In this document: positions 34,107-42,042 of the stretch, piece after piece | Numbering within the stretch: position 1 is the stretch's first letter | Layout: each line of letters opens with the position of its first letter | Notes under the pieces: generated by a model | The model's database searches: none | The model's input: only the letters and a program-made list of their open reading frames with translations | Told to the model about the DNA's origin: nothing | Position numbers and translations under genes: made by a program | From: an uncultured Aliiroseovarius sp. | GTDB lineage: Bacteria > Pseudomonadota > Alphaproteobacteria > Rhodobacterales > Rhodobacteraceae | Direction of reading: 5' to 3' | Assembly: GCF_947497285.1 (NCBI RefSeq) | Contig: NZ_CANMFT010000003.1 | Span: 1-64,000 of the forward strand | DNA length: 64,000 bases

Positions 34107-35162
34107 TCATAGCTCGGCTTGCAAAACCGCCATCAGCGCCGATGTTGACATCCGCCGCGACAGTGGTGCGCCCTGCCCGGCCCAATGCGCGCCATAGCCG
34201 GTTTCTCCGCCGGCCACAGCCGCAGCATTCAGCGCTTTGCCAGCATCATATGTCACCGGATAACTTGGCACGTGTTCGCGCATGACGGTTTCGCCCAGCG
34301 CTGTGAACTTGTTTGACAGGCAGCGCGCAGGCCGCCCCGAAATGATGCGTGTCATCACGGTCTCATGCGCCGCGTCACTGGCAAGCGCATCTTGATAGGC
34401 TTGATTGGCGCTGCTTTCGTCGCAAGCGATAAAAGCGGTGCCCATCTGCACAGCAACCGCCCCAAGGTCCAACGCCGCCCGAATACCCGCCCCATCCATC
34501 ACACCCCCGGCCGCGATAACGGGACAGAACAACGACTGAACCAGAAGGCGTGTCAGGGCAAAGGTGCCCATCTGGCTGTCTGGCGCGTTCTCATCAAAGG
34601 TGCCGCGATGTCCGCCGGCCTCCCACCCTTGTGCGACAACGGCATCAATGCCCAGCGCCTCGATCTGGCGGGCCTCATCAAGGTTGGTTGCTGTCGCCAG
34701 GGTCACGATCCCACGATCCGCAAACGCAGCGATCTGGTCTTTTCGCGGTAACCCAAAATGGAAACTGACCACCTTCGGCGCTTCGTCAAGAAGCATGTCG
34801 AACATGGCCTCAGAGCCGCGAAACGAGTCATAGATTTCCCGAAGCCCCGAAGGAGGTGCCGCGCCAAAGCGCGCGAAATGGGGGCTGAGCTTGGCAAGCC
34901 ATTGCGCCTCTTTACCCTCATCACGCAGGGCAGGCGCGTGGCAAAAGACGTTTGCGTTCAAGGCGCGGTTCGTCAAGCTCGCCGCGTCTTGCAAAGCCTG
35001 ACGCGCGTCTTCAATCGTCGAAGCCCCCAGCCCCAAGGACCCCAACCCGCCAGCGTTCGACACGGCCGCCGCCATTTGTGGCGTGGACACGCCAGCCATC
35101 GGCGCTTGTATGATCGGCACATCCATCCCCAGACGGGACAGGAATGCAGATTGAGTGGTCAT
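34107..35162 (-). CDS. nitronate monooxygenase (2-nitropropane dioxygenase family)
   Basis: This 351-residue FMN-binding TIM barrel begins PIIQAPMAGVSTPQMAAAVSNAGGLGSLG, the family's N-terminal signature. It contains ALGIDAVVAQGWEAGGHRG, the conserved FMN-site phrase of nitronate monooxygenases, and CPVIAAGGVMDGAGIRAALDLGAVAVQMGTAF. The catalytic His is in EAGGHRG. It oxidises alkyl nitronates to carbonyls and nitrite. The gene is convergent with cytochrome b561 (6-base gap) and divergent from rpoE. It is probably transcribed alone. Confidence 0.9.
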   Translation of the reverse strand: MTTQSAFLSRLGMDVPIIQAPMAGVSTPQMAAAVSNAGGLGSLGLGASTIEDARQALQDAASLTNRALNANVFCHAPALRDEGKEAQWLAKLSPHFARFGAAPPSGLREIYDSFRGSEAMFDMLLDEAPKVVSFHFGLPRKDQIAAFADRGIVTLATATNLDEARQIEALGIDAVVAQGWEAGGHRGTFDENAPDSQMGTFALTRLLVQSLFCPVIAAGGVMDGAGIRAALDLGAVAVQMGTAFIACDESSANQAYQDALASDAAHETVMTRIISGRPARCLSNKFTALGETVMREHVPSYPVTYDAGKALNAAAVAGGETGYGAHWAGQGAPLSRRMSTSALMAVLQAEL

Positions 35163-35311
35163 TGAGGTGCCTCTGCTTTCTGCGCCCTAAGTTGGGTTAA
35201 GGCGCGTGCGGTCACTTTGCCAACATCCCAGCCGAAAGGCCAGCCAAGGCATCGGCCCTGCGGCGCGGCGTTGGTGACGTCGGTGGTGTGCAGAAAATAT
35301 TCTCGCAAAAC

Positions 35312-35340
35312 TGATCCATCTTACAAATGCGTTCGTAATG
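35312..35340 (+). promoter_or_regulatory. RpoE(ECF11)-type promoter of rpoE-chrR
   Basis: TGATCC (35312-35317), a 16-base spacer, then CGTAATG (C at 35334). TGATCC-N16-CGTA matches the pattern known for ECF11/RpoE sigma factors, which usually autoregulate. Transcription would start near 35347, which supports the GTG start of rpoE at 35421. Confidence 0.8.
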
Positions 35341-35420
35341 GAGTTATGTTGACACTGACCCTTGATCCCCCACCCACCCGGCGCCCAGCGCCCAAGGTGC
35401 GCCGTTTTGAAGGAAAACCA

Positions 35421-35981
35421 GTGTCGCAGAAAGACCCTGAGATTTCGCAGGAAACCAGATGGATGCTTGCGGTGCGCGATACCCGTGACCGCGATGCGTT
35501 CGGAGCCCTGTTTGATCACTTTGCGCCCCGGCTTAAGGGGTTCATCATGCGCACCGGAAGCTCGGCTCACAATGCGGAAGAGATTGTGCAGGATGTGATG
35601 CTGACGGTGTGGCGCAAGGCTCACATGTTCGACCCGCACCGGGCGCAAGTCTCGGCATGGGTTTATCAAATCGCGCGCAATCGACAGATCGACATTGCGC
35701 GTAAATACAACCGGCCCATTCCTGACGAATTGGCCGAAGATCCGGGCTCTGAACCTGATGCCAGCCAGATATTGGCGGTGGAACAAGAGACCGGGAAACT
35801 AAAACAAGCCCTCTCGACGCTCAAACCTGAGCAGCGCGAGATCATCGAAAAGGCCTATCTTGGCGAGCTGACCCATCAAGAGATCAGCGACCAGACTGGT
35901 CTTCCACTTGGCACAATAAAGTCCCGCATCCGCCTCGGGTTGGATCGGTTAAGGCACGAGTTGAAGGCAATGCGACAATGA
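35421..35981 (+). CDS. rpoE: ECF11 RNA polymerase sigma factor RpoE
   Basis: The protein has 186 residues from the GTG at 35421, which has GAAGGA about 6 bases upstream and gives the family length; an ATG at 35346 lies right at the predicted transcription start and is less likely. Region 2 reads DRDAFGALFDHFAPRLKGFI, AEEIVQDVMLTVWRKAHMFDP and VYQIARNRQIDIARK; region 4 reads LTHQEISDQTGLPLGTIKSRIRLGLDRLRHEL. In Rhodobacter this sigma factor drives the singlet-oxygen response and is held inactive by ChrR. The chrR start overlaps the stop by 4 bases. A matching promoter upstream implies autoregulation. Confidence 0.92.
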   Translation: MSQKDPEISQETRWMLAVRDTRDRDAFGALFDHFAPRLKGFIMRTGSSAHNAEEIVQDVMLTVWRKAHMFDPHRAQVSAWVYQIARNRQIDIARKYNRPIPDELAEDPGSEPDASQILAVEQETGKLKQALSTLKPEQREIIEKAYLGELTHQEISDQTGLPLGTIKSRIRLGLDRLRHELKAMRQ

Positions 35982-36613
35982 ACGCGATCACCCACCATAC
36001 ACCCGACGCGATGCTGGCCGCTTATGCTGCTGGCACACTTCCCCATGCCTTTGCTGTCGTCGTGGCGACCCATGTGTCGCTTTGCGTCCATTGCCGGGCG
36101 GCGCTCGAGGCTCATCAGGCGATTGGCGGGGCGGTGCTGGATGCAACAGACAGCGTGACGGTTTCAGACCACCTGAAATCTGACATTCTTGCCCAACTGG
36201 ACGCCCCTGCCCCGCGCGAAGTGACCTATACGCGCAGCGGGATTTACCCTGGGCCCGTCATGCAGGCGCTTGAGGGCAAGGAACCGAACTGGAAGACCCT
36301 TGGCATGGGTGTGCGGCAGTCGATCCTGTCGTCTAACCAAGAAGGGTCTGTGCGGCTGCTTTACATCCCGCCGGGACAAGCCGTGCCCGACCACGGACAT
36401 AATGGGCTTGAGCTGACCTTGGTTCTTCAGGGCAGTTTCAGCGACGAAACCGGCCGGTTTGGAGTTGGAGATCTGGAGATTGCCGACGAGGACCTGGAGC
36501 ACACGCCAACAGCGAACCAAGGTGACCCCTGCATTTGTCTTGCAGCCACCGATGCGCCATTGCGGTTTCATGCCCTGTTGCCCCGCCTGCTGCAACCGTT
36601 CTTCAAAATCTAA
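35978..36613 (+). CDS. chrR: zinc-binding anti-sigma factor ChrR
   Basis: This 211-residue protein has an N-terminal zinc-binding anti-sigma domain with His6/His7, His32, Cys36 and Cys39 (HVSLCVHC) and a C-terminal cupin with His139, His141, Glu145 and His175 (VPDHGHNGLELTLVLQGS ... LEHTP). These match, with small shifts, the residues that bind zinc in Rhodobacter sphaeroides ChrR. The N-terminal domain binds RpoE; the cupin is needed for release under singlet oxygen. ATGA overlap with rpoE indicates coupled translation and matched stoichiometry. A strong terminator follows. Confidence 0.92.
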   Translation: MNAITHHTPDAMLAAYAAGTLPHAFAVVVATHVSLCVHCRAALEAHQAIGGAVLDATDSVTVSDHLKSDILAQLDAPAPREVTYTRSGIYPGPVMQALEGKEPNWKTLGMGVRQSILSSNQEGSVRLLYIPPGQAVPDHGHNGLELTLVLQGSFSDETGRFGVGDLEIADEDLEHTPTANQGDPCICLAATDAPLRFHALLPRLLQPFFKI

Positions 36614-36635
36614 GCAGCCATCCCCGTCGACACTC

Positions 36636-36669
36636 AAAGAACCAGCAACATTCTTGCTGGTTCTTTTTT
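36636..36669 (+). terminator. terminator of rpoE-chrR
   Basis: A perfect 13-bp stem AAAGAACCAGCAA / TTGCTGGTTCTTT with loop CATTC is followed by further Ts (36664-36669). It lies 23 bases after the chrR stop. Confidence 0.9.
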
Positions 36670-36715
36670 GTTTTCAGTATCTTGCACACCTTTGCCTCAC
36701 ATTCCCGTGAGTCGG

Positions 36716-36744
36716 TGAGCCGGATTATGCTGCCCTGCGTAACC
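36716..36744 (+). promoter_or_regulatory. RpoE-type promoter candidate of the fasciclin gene
   Basis: TGAGCC (36716-36721), 16 bases, then CGTAACC (C at 36738). It differs from the other sites by one base in the -35 element. A fasciclin-domain gene is a reported member of the R. sphaeroides singlet-oxygen response, which fits. Confidence 0.55.
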
Positions 36745-36800
36745 CTTATACGAACACAAATTCACAAGGGCCTTGTGCCTGCCAACTCGGAGATCAAACC

Positions 36801-37316
36801 ATGAAAACCACGCTCAAATCTGCCGCCATTGCACTGGCCCTGACAGTTTCGGCCACCGCCGCAAAAGCCGACAACATCGTTGAGATTGCCGCCGCCGACG
36901 ACCGCTTCTCGACCTTGGTGGCTGCCGTTACCGCAGCGGGTCTTGCGGATACGCTTTCCGGCCCCGGTCCCTTCACAGTCTATGCCCCGGTCAATGACGC
37001 TTTTGCAGCCCTGCCAGACGGCACGGTCGAAACACTTTTGAAGCCCGAAAACAAGGGGAAGCTGACCGATGTGCTTCTGTATCACGTTGACGATCGCAAA
37101 CTGACCGCGGGCATGATCCCGCAGGGCTCCAACTACTTCAAACCCGCCCTGACCAGTGCACGCCTTTGCATCTCGGCGGGCGCAGATGGTGTGAAGATCG
37201 CGGACGGAACCGGCGAGATGGCAAATGTCGTGATTGCAGACATCATGGCAGATAACGGTGTGATCCACGTGATTGACAAGGTTCTTCTGCCCGGCAAGCG
37301 CCCCGCCTGTCACTAA
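36801..37316 (+). CDS. exported fasciclin-domain protein
   Basis: This 171-residue protein has a signal peptide ending ATAAKA|DN. One FAS1 domain fills the mature part: the H1 phrase FTVYAPVNDAFAALPDGTVE near residue 57, LLYHVDDRKLTAG, and the H2-like end VIADIMADNGVIHVIDKVLLP. FAS1 proteins are secreted adhesion-type proteins. GGAGATC precedes the ATG by 6 bases. It sits between two terminators as a single-gene unit directly after rpoE-chrR, with a candidate RpoE promoter, so it may belong to the oxidative stress response. Confidence 0.88.
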   Translation: MKTTLKSAAIALALTVSATAAKADNIVEIAAADDRFSTLVAAVTAAGLADTLSGPGPFTVYAPVNDAFAALPDGTVETLLKPENKGKLTDVLLYHVDDRKLTAGMIPQGSNYFKPALTSARLCISAGADGVKIADGTGEMANVVIADIMADNGVIHVIDKVLLPGKRPACH

Positions 37317-37354
37317 TGAAGGGGCTTTGCGCCCACCACGCTTCCAAAAGAGTT

Positions 37355-37384
37355 ATGCCGACCCCTGTTGGGTCGGCATTTTTT
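37355..37384. terminator. bidirectional terminator after the fasciclin gene
   Basis: ATGCCGACCC (37355-37364) pairs with GGGTCGGCAT (37370-37379), loop CTGTT, followed by Ts. It lies between convergent genes (fasciclin and the minus-strand SDR gene). Confidence 0.85.
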
Positions 37385-37431
37385 GTTTGGCATTCAGGAT
37401 GAAAAAGCTTCGTGGCTGGACGCATCCAACC

Positions 37432-38157
37432 TTAACGGCCGCGATAGACCAGCAGGTCTGGCAAGAAAGTCAGGCTGCGAATAAACCACGAAAACGGCGC
37501 GGGGAAATCGTTTCTGAACCGGCTGTGACGCATCGCTTTCAGCACGTGTTTCGCGGCAACCTCGGGGGTCATAAGCTGCGGCATCTTGAATTCGTTTTTC
37601 TGCGTCAGCCGGGTCTTGATGAAGCCCGGATTGACCAACCGCACCAGAACGCCCGTATCCCTCAGGTCGTGGCGCATGGTTTCTGCCAGGCTGACCATCG
37701 CCGCCTTGCTGGCACCATATCCGATGGACGCTGGCAACCCGCTATAGCCCGCCAAGGACCCAACAAGCGTGATGTCACCTTGGCCCTTGCGGACAAGGTT
37801 TGGCACCACTTCGCCCAATACGCGCATGGCGCCCATGAAGTTGACTTCGCACATGGTCAGGGCGGATTGGCTCTCCCACTCGGTCGCGCGCATCGGGTCA
37901 TAAGCGCCAGCGTTGTAGATGATGCCATCGACATCCCCTGCCGCGTGAACGGCCTGTTGCACCGCGGCCGGGTCTGTCACGTCAAAGGCGACGACACGCG
38001 CGTCTCCGACCTCGTCGCGCAAACTTTGCAAGCGGTCTTCGCTACGCGCCGAGATGACAAGATTTGCGCCCTCTGCGCTCAGGTCTTTGGCCAGGGCACG
38101 GCCCAACCCCTCGCTGGCACCGATCAACCAATAGGTTTTTCCTGCGAAGTCAGTCAT
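37432..38157 (-). CDS. SDR-family oxidoreductase of the RpoE-linked cluster
   Basis: This 241-residue SDR enzyme has the cofactor motif TYWLIGASEGLGRALAKDL at the N terminus, the Asn motif YNAGAYDP, Ser in VGSLAGYSG and the active-site YGASKAAMVSLAETM. The substrate is unknown. Its start overlaps the end of the DUF1365 gene by 4 bases, forming a two-gene minus-strand operon behind an RpoE-type promoter. An SDR gene (RSP1087) is also part of the RpoE-controlled cluster in R. sphaeroides, so a role in lipid or fatty-acid modification with the divergent genes is plausible. Confidence 0.8.
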   Translation of the reverse strand: MTDFAGKTYWLIGASEGLGRALAKDLSAEGANLVISARSEDRLQSLRDEVGDARVVAFDVTDPAAVQQAVHAAGDVDGIIYNAGAYDPMRATEWESQSALTMCEVNFMGAMRVLGEVVPNLVRKGQGDITLVGSLAGYSGLPASIGYGASKAAMVSLAETMRHDLRDTGVLVRLVNPGFIKTRLTQKNEFKMPQLMTPEVAAKHVLKAMRHSRFRNDFPAPFSWFIRSLTFLPDLLVYRGR

Positions 38158-38927
38158 TTCTGATCTCCACGATAGGTCTGACTATCAGACACCAAAGGGG
38201 TGGGTGGCGCAGGCTTTCGCAGAAACGGCGCGCGCTTCAGATAAAGAATAAGCGCCTGCCAATAGATCAACGCGACCACCCTTGCCGCGCCAAGTGGGCG
38301 CCGCACCGCCGCCCAGCCAAGCGATCGGTTGGTCGCCGGTTTGCGCGCGCCTTCCAACGTCGCCAACACGCCCTGGTCTCCATTTTCATACAGGATACGG
38401 ATATCGAACGCGGCATCCGTCATGCCAAAGTTAAAGCGATACTGACCTTCGACCTTCTGAAACGGCGAGACATGCATCAGCTTTTCAGCAATGATCGAGT
38501 AGCGCTTTTCGATAGGCCGCAGATCGTCATGGGCACAGAAATAACAGTGGCGATGGCCGAAGGTGTTGTTCACCTCGGCGATGAAGGCACGCGGCGTGCC
38601 GTCCTTGGTCGCGATCCAAAAGCTGACTGGGTTAAAGTGAAACCAAAGGAAGCTCGGCTGCGTCAACAACACGAGCGAATAGTCGTCAGGTGCAAGCCCG
38701 CGCTGGGACAACTCATCCCTGAACCAGTCAAGACCACGCCCTTTACCACGTGGTCCTCCGTGATGTTTGTCCCACAAGGACCAAAGGTTGAAGCGATTGC
38801 GGGACAGAAGGGCGGGTGGCGTATCCGTCGCGGGATCGCACAGCACGAAATCAACGCCATAGGTGAAAGCGTTTTTCAGGCTGCCACGCCGGGCGTGCAA
38901 GGTTTTGGCTTGGATATGGTCCATCAT
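38154..38927 (-). CDS. DUF1365-family protein
   Basis: The protein has about 257 residues. The start at 38927 (or 38924) matches the family N terminus (HARRGSLKNAFTYGVDFVLCD); a longer frame to 38987 would cover the RpoE-type promoter. Conserved DUF1365 phrases are FNPVSFWIA, AEVNNTFGHRHCYF and KLMHVSPFQKVEGQYRFNF. DUF1365 genes typically sit next to a FAD-dependent amine-oxidase-like gene and a cyclopropane-fatty-acid synthase gene, exactly as here, so it belongs to the lipid-modification group. The biochemical role is unknown. It is the first gene of the operon with the SDR enzyme. Confidence 0.8.
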   Translation of the reverse strand: MMDHIQAKTLHARRGSLKNAFTYGVDFVLCDPATDTPPALLSRNRFNLWSLWDKHHGGPRGKGRGLDWFRDELSQRGLAPDDYSLVLLTQPSFLWFHFNPVSFWIATKDGTPRAFIAEVNNTFGHRHCYFCAHDDLRPIEKRYSIIAEKLMHVSPFQKVEGQYRFNFGMTDAAFDIRILYENGDQGVLATLEGARKPATNRSLGWAAVRRPLGAARVVALIYWQALILYLKRAPFLRKPAPPTPLVSDSQTYRGDQK

Positions 38928-38935
38928 GATAGAGT

Positions 38936-38964
38936 GTATACGCATCGTGGCGGGCTTTGGATCA
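38936..38964 (-). promoter_or_regulatory. RpoE-type promoter of the DUF1365-SDR operon
   Basis: On the minus strand TGATCC (38964-38959), 16 bases, then CGTATAC (C at 38942). Transcription would start within a few bases of the ATG at 38927, so the mRNA would be leaderless or nearly so. It faces away from the matching promoter at 39042. Confidence 0.65.
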
Positions 38965-39041
38965 TGCAAAGTCTGGTCGTTGGGCAATTTTCCGACCGAC
39001 CATCAAACTCAGCCAAGCCTGTTTCTTGATTGGATTTTTTT

Positions 39042-39070
39042 TGATCCAGAGAGGGCGCCGCATCGTAATG
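39042..39070 (+). promoter_or_regulatory. RpoE-type promoter of the FAD oxidase/Cfa operon
   Basis: TGATCC (39042-39047), 16 bases, then CGTAATG (C at 39064), identical in both elements and spacing to the rpoE promoter. It lies about 30 bases upstream of the ATG at 39101. Confidence 0.8.
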
Positions 39071-39100
39071 CCTCTATAGAACTTGAAATAAGAGGCTTGG

Positions 39101-40432
39101 ATGCTCGACCAACAGCGAGGCCCCCGCAAGAAAATTGCCATTGTCGGAGGCGGTATCTCTGGCCTTTCCGCGGCCTATTATCTTTCCCCCAACCATGACG
39201 TGACCCTGTATGAAGCCGCCCCGCGCCTTGGTGGTCACGCACGCACCGTCATTGCCGGCAAGAACGGTGACCAGCCTGTGGATACGGGTTTCATAGTGTT
39301 CAACTATGTCACTTACCCCTATCTGACGCGCCTGTTTCGGGACCTGGACGTGCCAGTCACCAAAAGCGTGATGAGCTTTGGCGCAAGCATCGACAACGGG
39401 CGCATTGAATACGGGCTGAGCAGCCTGAAATGCATCACCGCACAGCGGCGAAACCTACTGCGGCCACAGTTCTACAAGATGGTTGCCGACATCCTGCGGT
39501 TCGGCAAACACGCCGAAGCGACCGCCAAGAATGATGACACGACGATCGGCGAGCTGGTCGACGAGCTGCGCTTGGGGGCATGGTTTCGCAACAACTACCT
39601 GATGCCGATGTGTGGCGCGATCTGGTCCACACCTGTGGCCGAGGTCGACCAGTTCCCGGCGAAATCCCTTGTGCAGTTTTTCCGCAATCACGCCCTGCTT
39701 GCAGGCGCGGGCGAGCATCAATGGTGGACCGTCAAAGGTGGCAGCATCGAATACGTCAAACGGCTTGAGGCTGCCCTGCAGGGCCGTGCAGTGGACATCC
39801 GCAAAAATGCTCCGGTCACCGGTGTGCAGCGCATGCCCTATGGCGTGACCGTTCAGACAGCAACCGCCTGTGACAAGGGCTATGATGACATCATTCTGGC
39901 ATGCCATTCAGATCAGGCACTTGCCATGCTGGGCGACGACGCGACAGACCTTGAAGCCTCGGCGCTTGGCAGCATTCGTTACCAGCCGAACAAGGCCGTG
40001 CTCCATTGCGATCCGGGACAGATGCCCAAGCGCAAAGCCTGTTGGTCAAGCTGGGCGTATCGGTCGCAAGATGGCGCGATTGGGGTGACCTATTGGATGA
40101 ACAAGCTTCAGAACATCCCCGAAGATGACCCGCTTTTCGTGACGCTGAACCCATCCTCGGAAATCCCAGCCGACAAGATCTACGACGAGGTCGAATTTGC
40201 CCACCCCGTGTTCGACAAACCCGCTTTGCAGGCGCAGGCACGCATTCGCGCGATGCAGGGCATGAACCGCACATGGTTTGCCGGGGCCTACAATCGCCAC
40301 GGCTTTCATGAGGACGGCATCGCAAGCGCCATGCGCATCGTCCGGCTGATCAACAAAGACCATCCTTTGAAAGGAACAGAAATTGCGTTTGACCAACAAA
40401 GCCCTGAAGTCGGAATTTCTGTCCACCTGTGA
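39101..40432 (+). CDS. FAD-dependent amine-oxidase-like oxidoreductase
   Basis: This 443-residue flavoprotein has a dinucleotide-binding motif KIAIVGGGISGLSAAYYL (about residues 10-27), the FAD ribose Glu in VTLYEAAPRLGGHARTV, and the C-terminal FAD phrase TWFAGAYNRHGFHEDGIASA. It is of the NAD(P)/FAD 'amine oxidase' type that accompanies cyclopropane-synthase-like methyltransferases. In Rhodobacter related enzymes act on phospholipid acyl chains during the singlet-oxygen response (methylated, desaturated and furan fatty acids). It opens a five-gene operon; the next gene begins 50 bases inside its 3' end. Confidence 0.8.
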   Translation: MLDQQRGPRKKIAIVGGGISGLSAAYYLSPNHDVTLYEAAPRLGGHARTVIAGKNGDQPVDTGFIVFNYVTYPYLTRLFRDLDVPVTKSVMSFGASIDNGRIEYGLSSLKCITAQRRNLLRPQFYKMVADILRFGKHAEATAKNDDTTIGELVDELRLGAWFRNNYLMPMCGAIWSTPVAEVDQFPAKSLVQFFRNHALLAGAGEHQWWTVKGGSIEYVKRLEAALQGRAVDIRKNAPVTGVQRMPYGVTVQTATACDKGYDDIILACHSDQALAMLGDDATDLEASALGSIRYQPNKAVLHCDPGQMPKRKACWSSWAYRSQDGAIGVTYWMNKLQNIPEDDPLFVTLNPSSEIPADKIYDEVEFAHPVFDKPALQAQARIRAMQGMNRTWFAGAYNRHGFHEDGIASAMRIVRLINKDHPLKGTEIAFDQQSPEVGISVHL

Positions 40433-41546
40433 ACGGCTGCGCGAGGGTCAACTGACCCTGCGCACGCCCGAAGGTGACAGCTATCATTTCGGCACGTCCG
40501 GCCCCGAGGCCGAGATGGTGATCCGTGATTGGGCGGCAGTATCTGCCATGGCCGCGCATGGGCAGGTCGGTCTGGGCGAAACCTACGTGCAAGGCATGTG
40601 GGACACGCCGTCGATTGAAACGCTGATGTCGGTCGCCATGCGCAACCGTGATCACCTTGGCAGCTACGATCAGGCGAGCGTACTGAACCGGGCGAAATTC
40701 CGGCTGGTCGACACCATGCTGCGGGCCAATTCCCGCCGTGGGTCGCGCAAGAATATCCGGTCGCATTATGACGTTGGCAACGAATTTTATCATTTGTGGC
40801 TGGATGAGGGCATGACCTATTCATCTGGCATATTCGCCGATGGCAGCGATGACCTGACCGACGCCCAAACCCGCAAGAACGCGCGCGCGCTGTCCCGGCT
40901 TGGGGCGGGCGAACGTGTGCTGGAAATCGGCTGCGGCTGGGGTGGGTTCGCTGAACACGCGACCCATGTTGGCCGTGATGTGACGGGCGTGACAATCTCG
41001 CGCAACCAACACTCCTACGCGGAATGCCGTCTGGACGGGCGCGCCGATATTCAGCTTCGCGACTATCGCGACATCAACGGAAAATACGACAACATCGTCT
41101 CGATCGAGATGATTGAGGCTGTGGGCGCGCGCTATTGGCCCAGCTATTTCTCGGTTCTGAAGGACAATCTTGCAGACGGCGGCCGGGTTCTTTTGCAGGC
41201 GATCACCGTCAAAGACAGCTTTTTTGAAACCTACAAAACCTCGTCCGACTACATCCGTCAGTATGTTTTTCCCGGCGGGATGCTTCTGTCTGACAGCGTG
41301 ATTGACGACCAGGCGCGCAAGGCAGGGTTGCAGGTCCAGGACAATTTTGCCTTCGGTCAGGACTATGCCAAAACCTGCCGCATCTGGGCCGAACGCTTCA
41401 CGGCCCAAAAACGCAAGATCGCCGAGATGGGCTATGGCGAAGCGTTCCAGCGCAATTGGCAATACTATCTTGAGATTTGCGCGGCATCCTTTGCCGTCGG
41501 CCACACAAACGTTGTTCAGGTGGAGCTGGCTCATGCGCGTGCTTAG
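40383..41546 (+). CDS. cyclopropane-fatty-acyl-phospholipid synthase-like methyltransferase
   Basis: This 387-residue S-adenosylmethionine-dependent enzyme has the SAM motif VLEIGCGWGGFAEHA near residue 181, VGNEFYHLWLDEGMTYSSGIF before it (phospholipid-site region), and FFETYKTSSDYIRQYVFPGGMLLS in the C-terminal part, all typical of Cfa. The start appears to be TTG at 40383 with AAGGAA 7 bases upstream, 50 bases inside the previous gene. Such enzymes add a methylene or methyl group to unsaturated acyl chains of membrane phospholipids. A cfa-like gene heads the RpoE-dependent RSP1087-1091 cluster of R. sphaeroides, which matches the promoter found here. Confidence 0.88.
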   Translation: MRLTNKALKSEFLSTCERLREGQLTLRTPEGDSYHFGTSGPEAEMVIRDWAAVSAMAAHGQVGLGETYVQGMWDTPSIETLMSVAMRNRDHLGSYDQASVLNRAKFRLVDTMLRANSRRGSRKNIRSHYDVGNEFYHLWLDEGMTYSSGIFADGSDDLTDAQTRKNARALSRLGAGERVLEIGCGWGGFAEHATHVGRDVTGVTISRNQHSYAECRLDGRADIQLRDYRDINGKYDNIVSIEMIEAVGARYWPSYFSVLKDNLADGGRVLLQAITVKDSFFETYKTSSDYIRQYVFPGGMLLSDSVIDDQARKAGLQVQDNFAFGQDYAKTCRIWAERFTAQKRKIAEMGYGEAFQRNWQYYLEICAASFAVGHTNVVQVELAHARA

Positions 41547-42042
41547 AACTCTGCTGACCTTGGTCTTGCTGGCCACAGCGCCGGCGCCTGCACTGGCGCA
41601 AAGCAACGTGGCCGCCGCAGCACTTCCGGGGGCCGAGGTGCGCGGCACCGCCACACTGCGCTTTCTGGGATTGCCGCTGTATCAGGCGCGGTTGTTCACG
41701 GTTGGCGGCGCTGCATTGGATTGGAACCAAGATTTCGGAATCGAGCTGACCTATCTGCGCAATCTGACACAATACGATCTGGTCGAGGCAACGCTGCGCG
41801 AATTCAAACGCACCGGCAGCGCACTTCCGCTAGAGGCGCAATTGAACACTTGCTTCGATGCGGTCAACAAAGGCGACCGCTATCTGGCCGTGTCAAACGG
41901 CGCGGATAAGGTCGGGTTCTGGCGCAACGGCATACGCACCTGCACCCTGACACACCCCCAGATAAAAACCCGATTCATGGGCATTTTTGTGGGTGAAAAC
42001 ACGCGATCAAGATCCTTCACGCGAAAACTGACGGGGTCGTGA
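41533..42042 (+). CDS. exported chalcone-isomerase-family protein
   Basis: This 169-residue protein has a signal peptide ending PALA|QS. The mature sequence shows the bacterial chalcone-isomerase-like pattern: GTATLRFLGLPLYQARLFTVG, FGIELTYLRNL and a C-terminal FMGIFVGENTRS. Bacterial members are not flavonoid enzymes; they are small periplasmic proteins possibly binding fatty acids. It overlaps the Cfa-like gene by 14 bases and the MFS gene by 4 bases, so it is within the lipid operon. Association with acyl-chain chemistry fits the fatty-acid-binding behaviour of the fold. Confidence 0.75.
   Translation: MRVLRTLLTLVLLATAPAPALAQSNVAAAALPGAEVRGTATLRFLGLPLYQARLFTVGGAALDWNQDFGIELTYLRNLTQYDLVEATLREFKRTGSALPLEAQLNTCFDAVNKGDRYLAVSNGADKVGFWRNGIRTCTLTHPQIKTRFMGIFVGENTRSRSFTRKLTGS

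Noticed and set aside
35346-35420. ATG at 35346 as start of rpoE
   Set aside because: It lies at the predicted transcription start; the GTG at 35421 has a good ribosome binding site and gives the family length.
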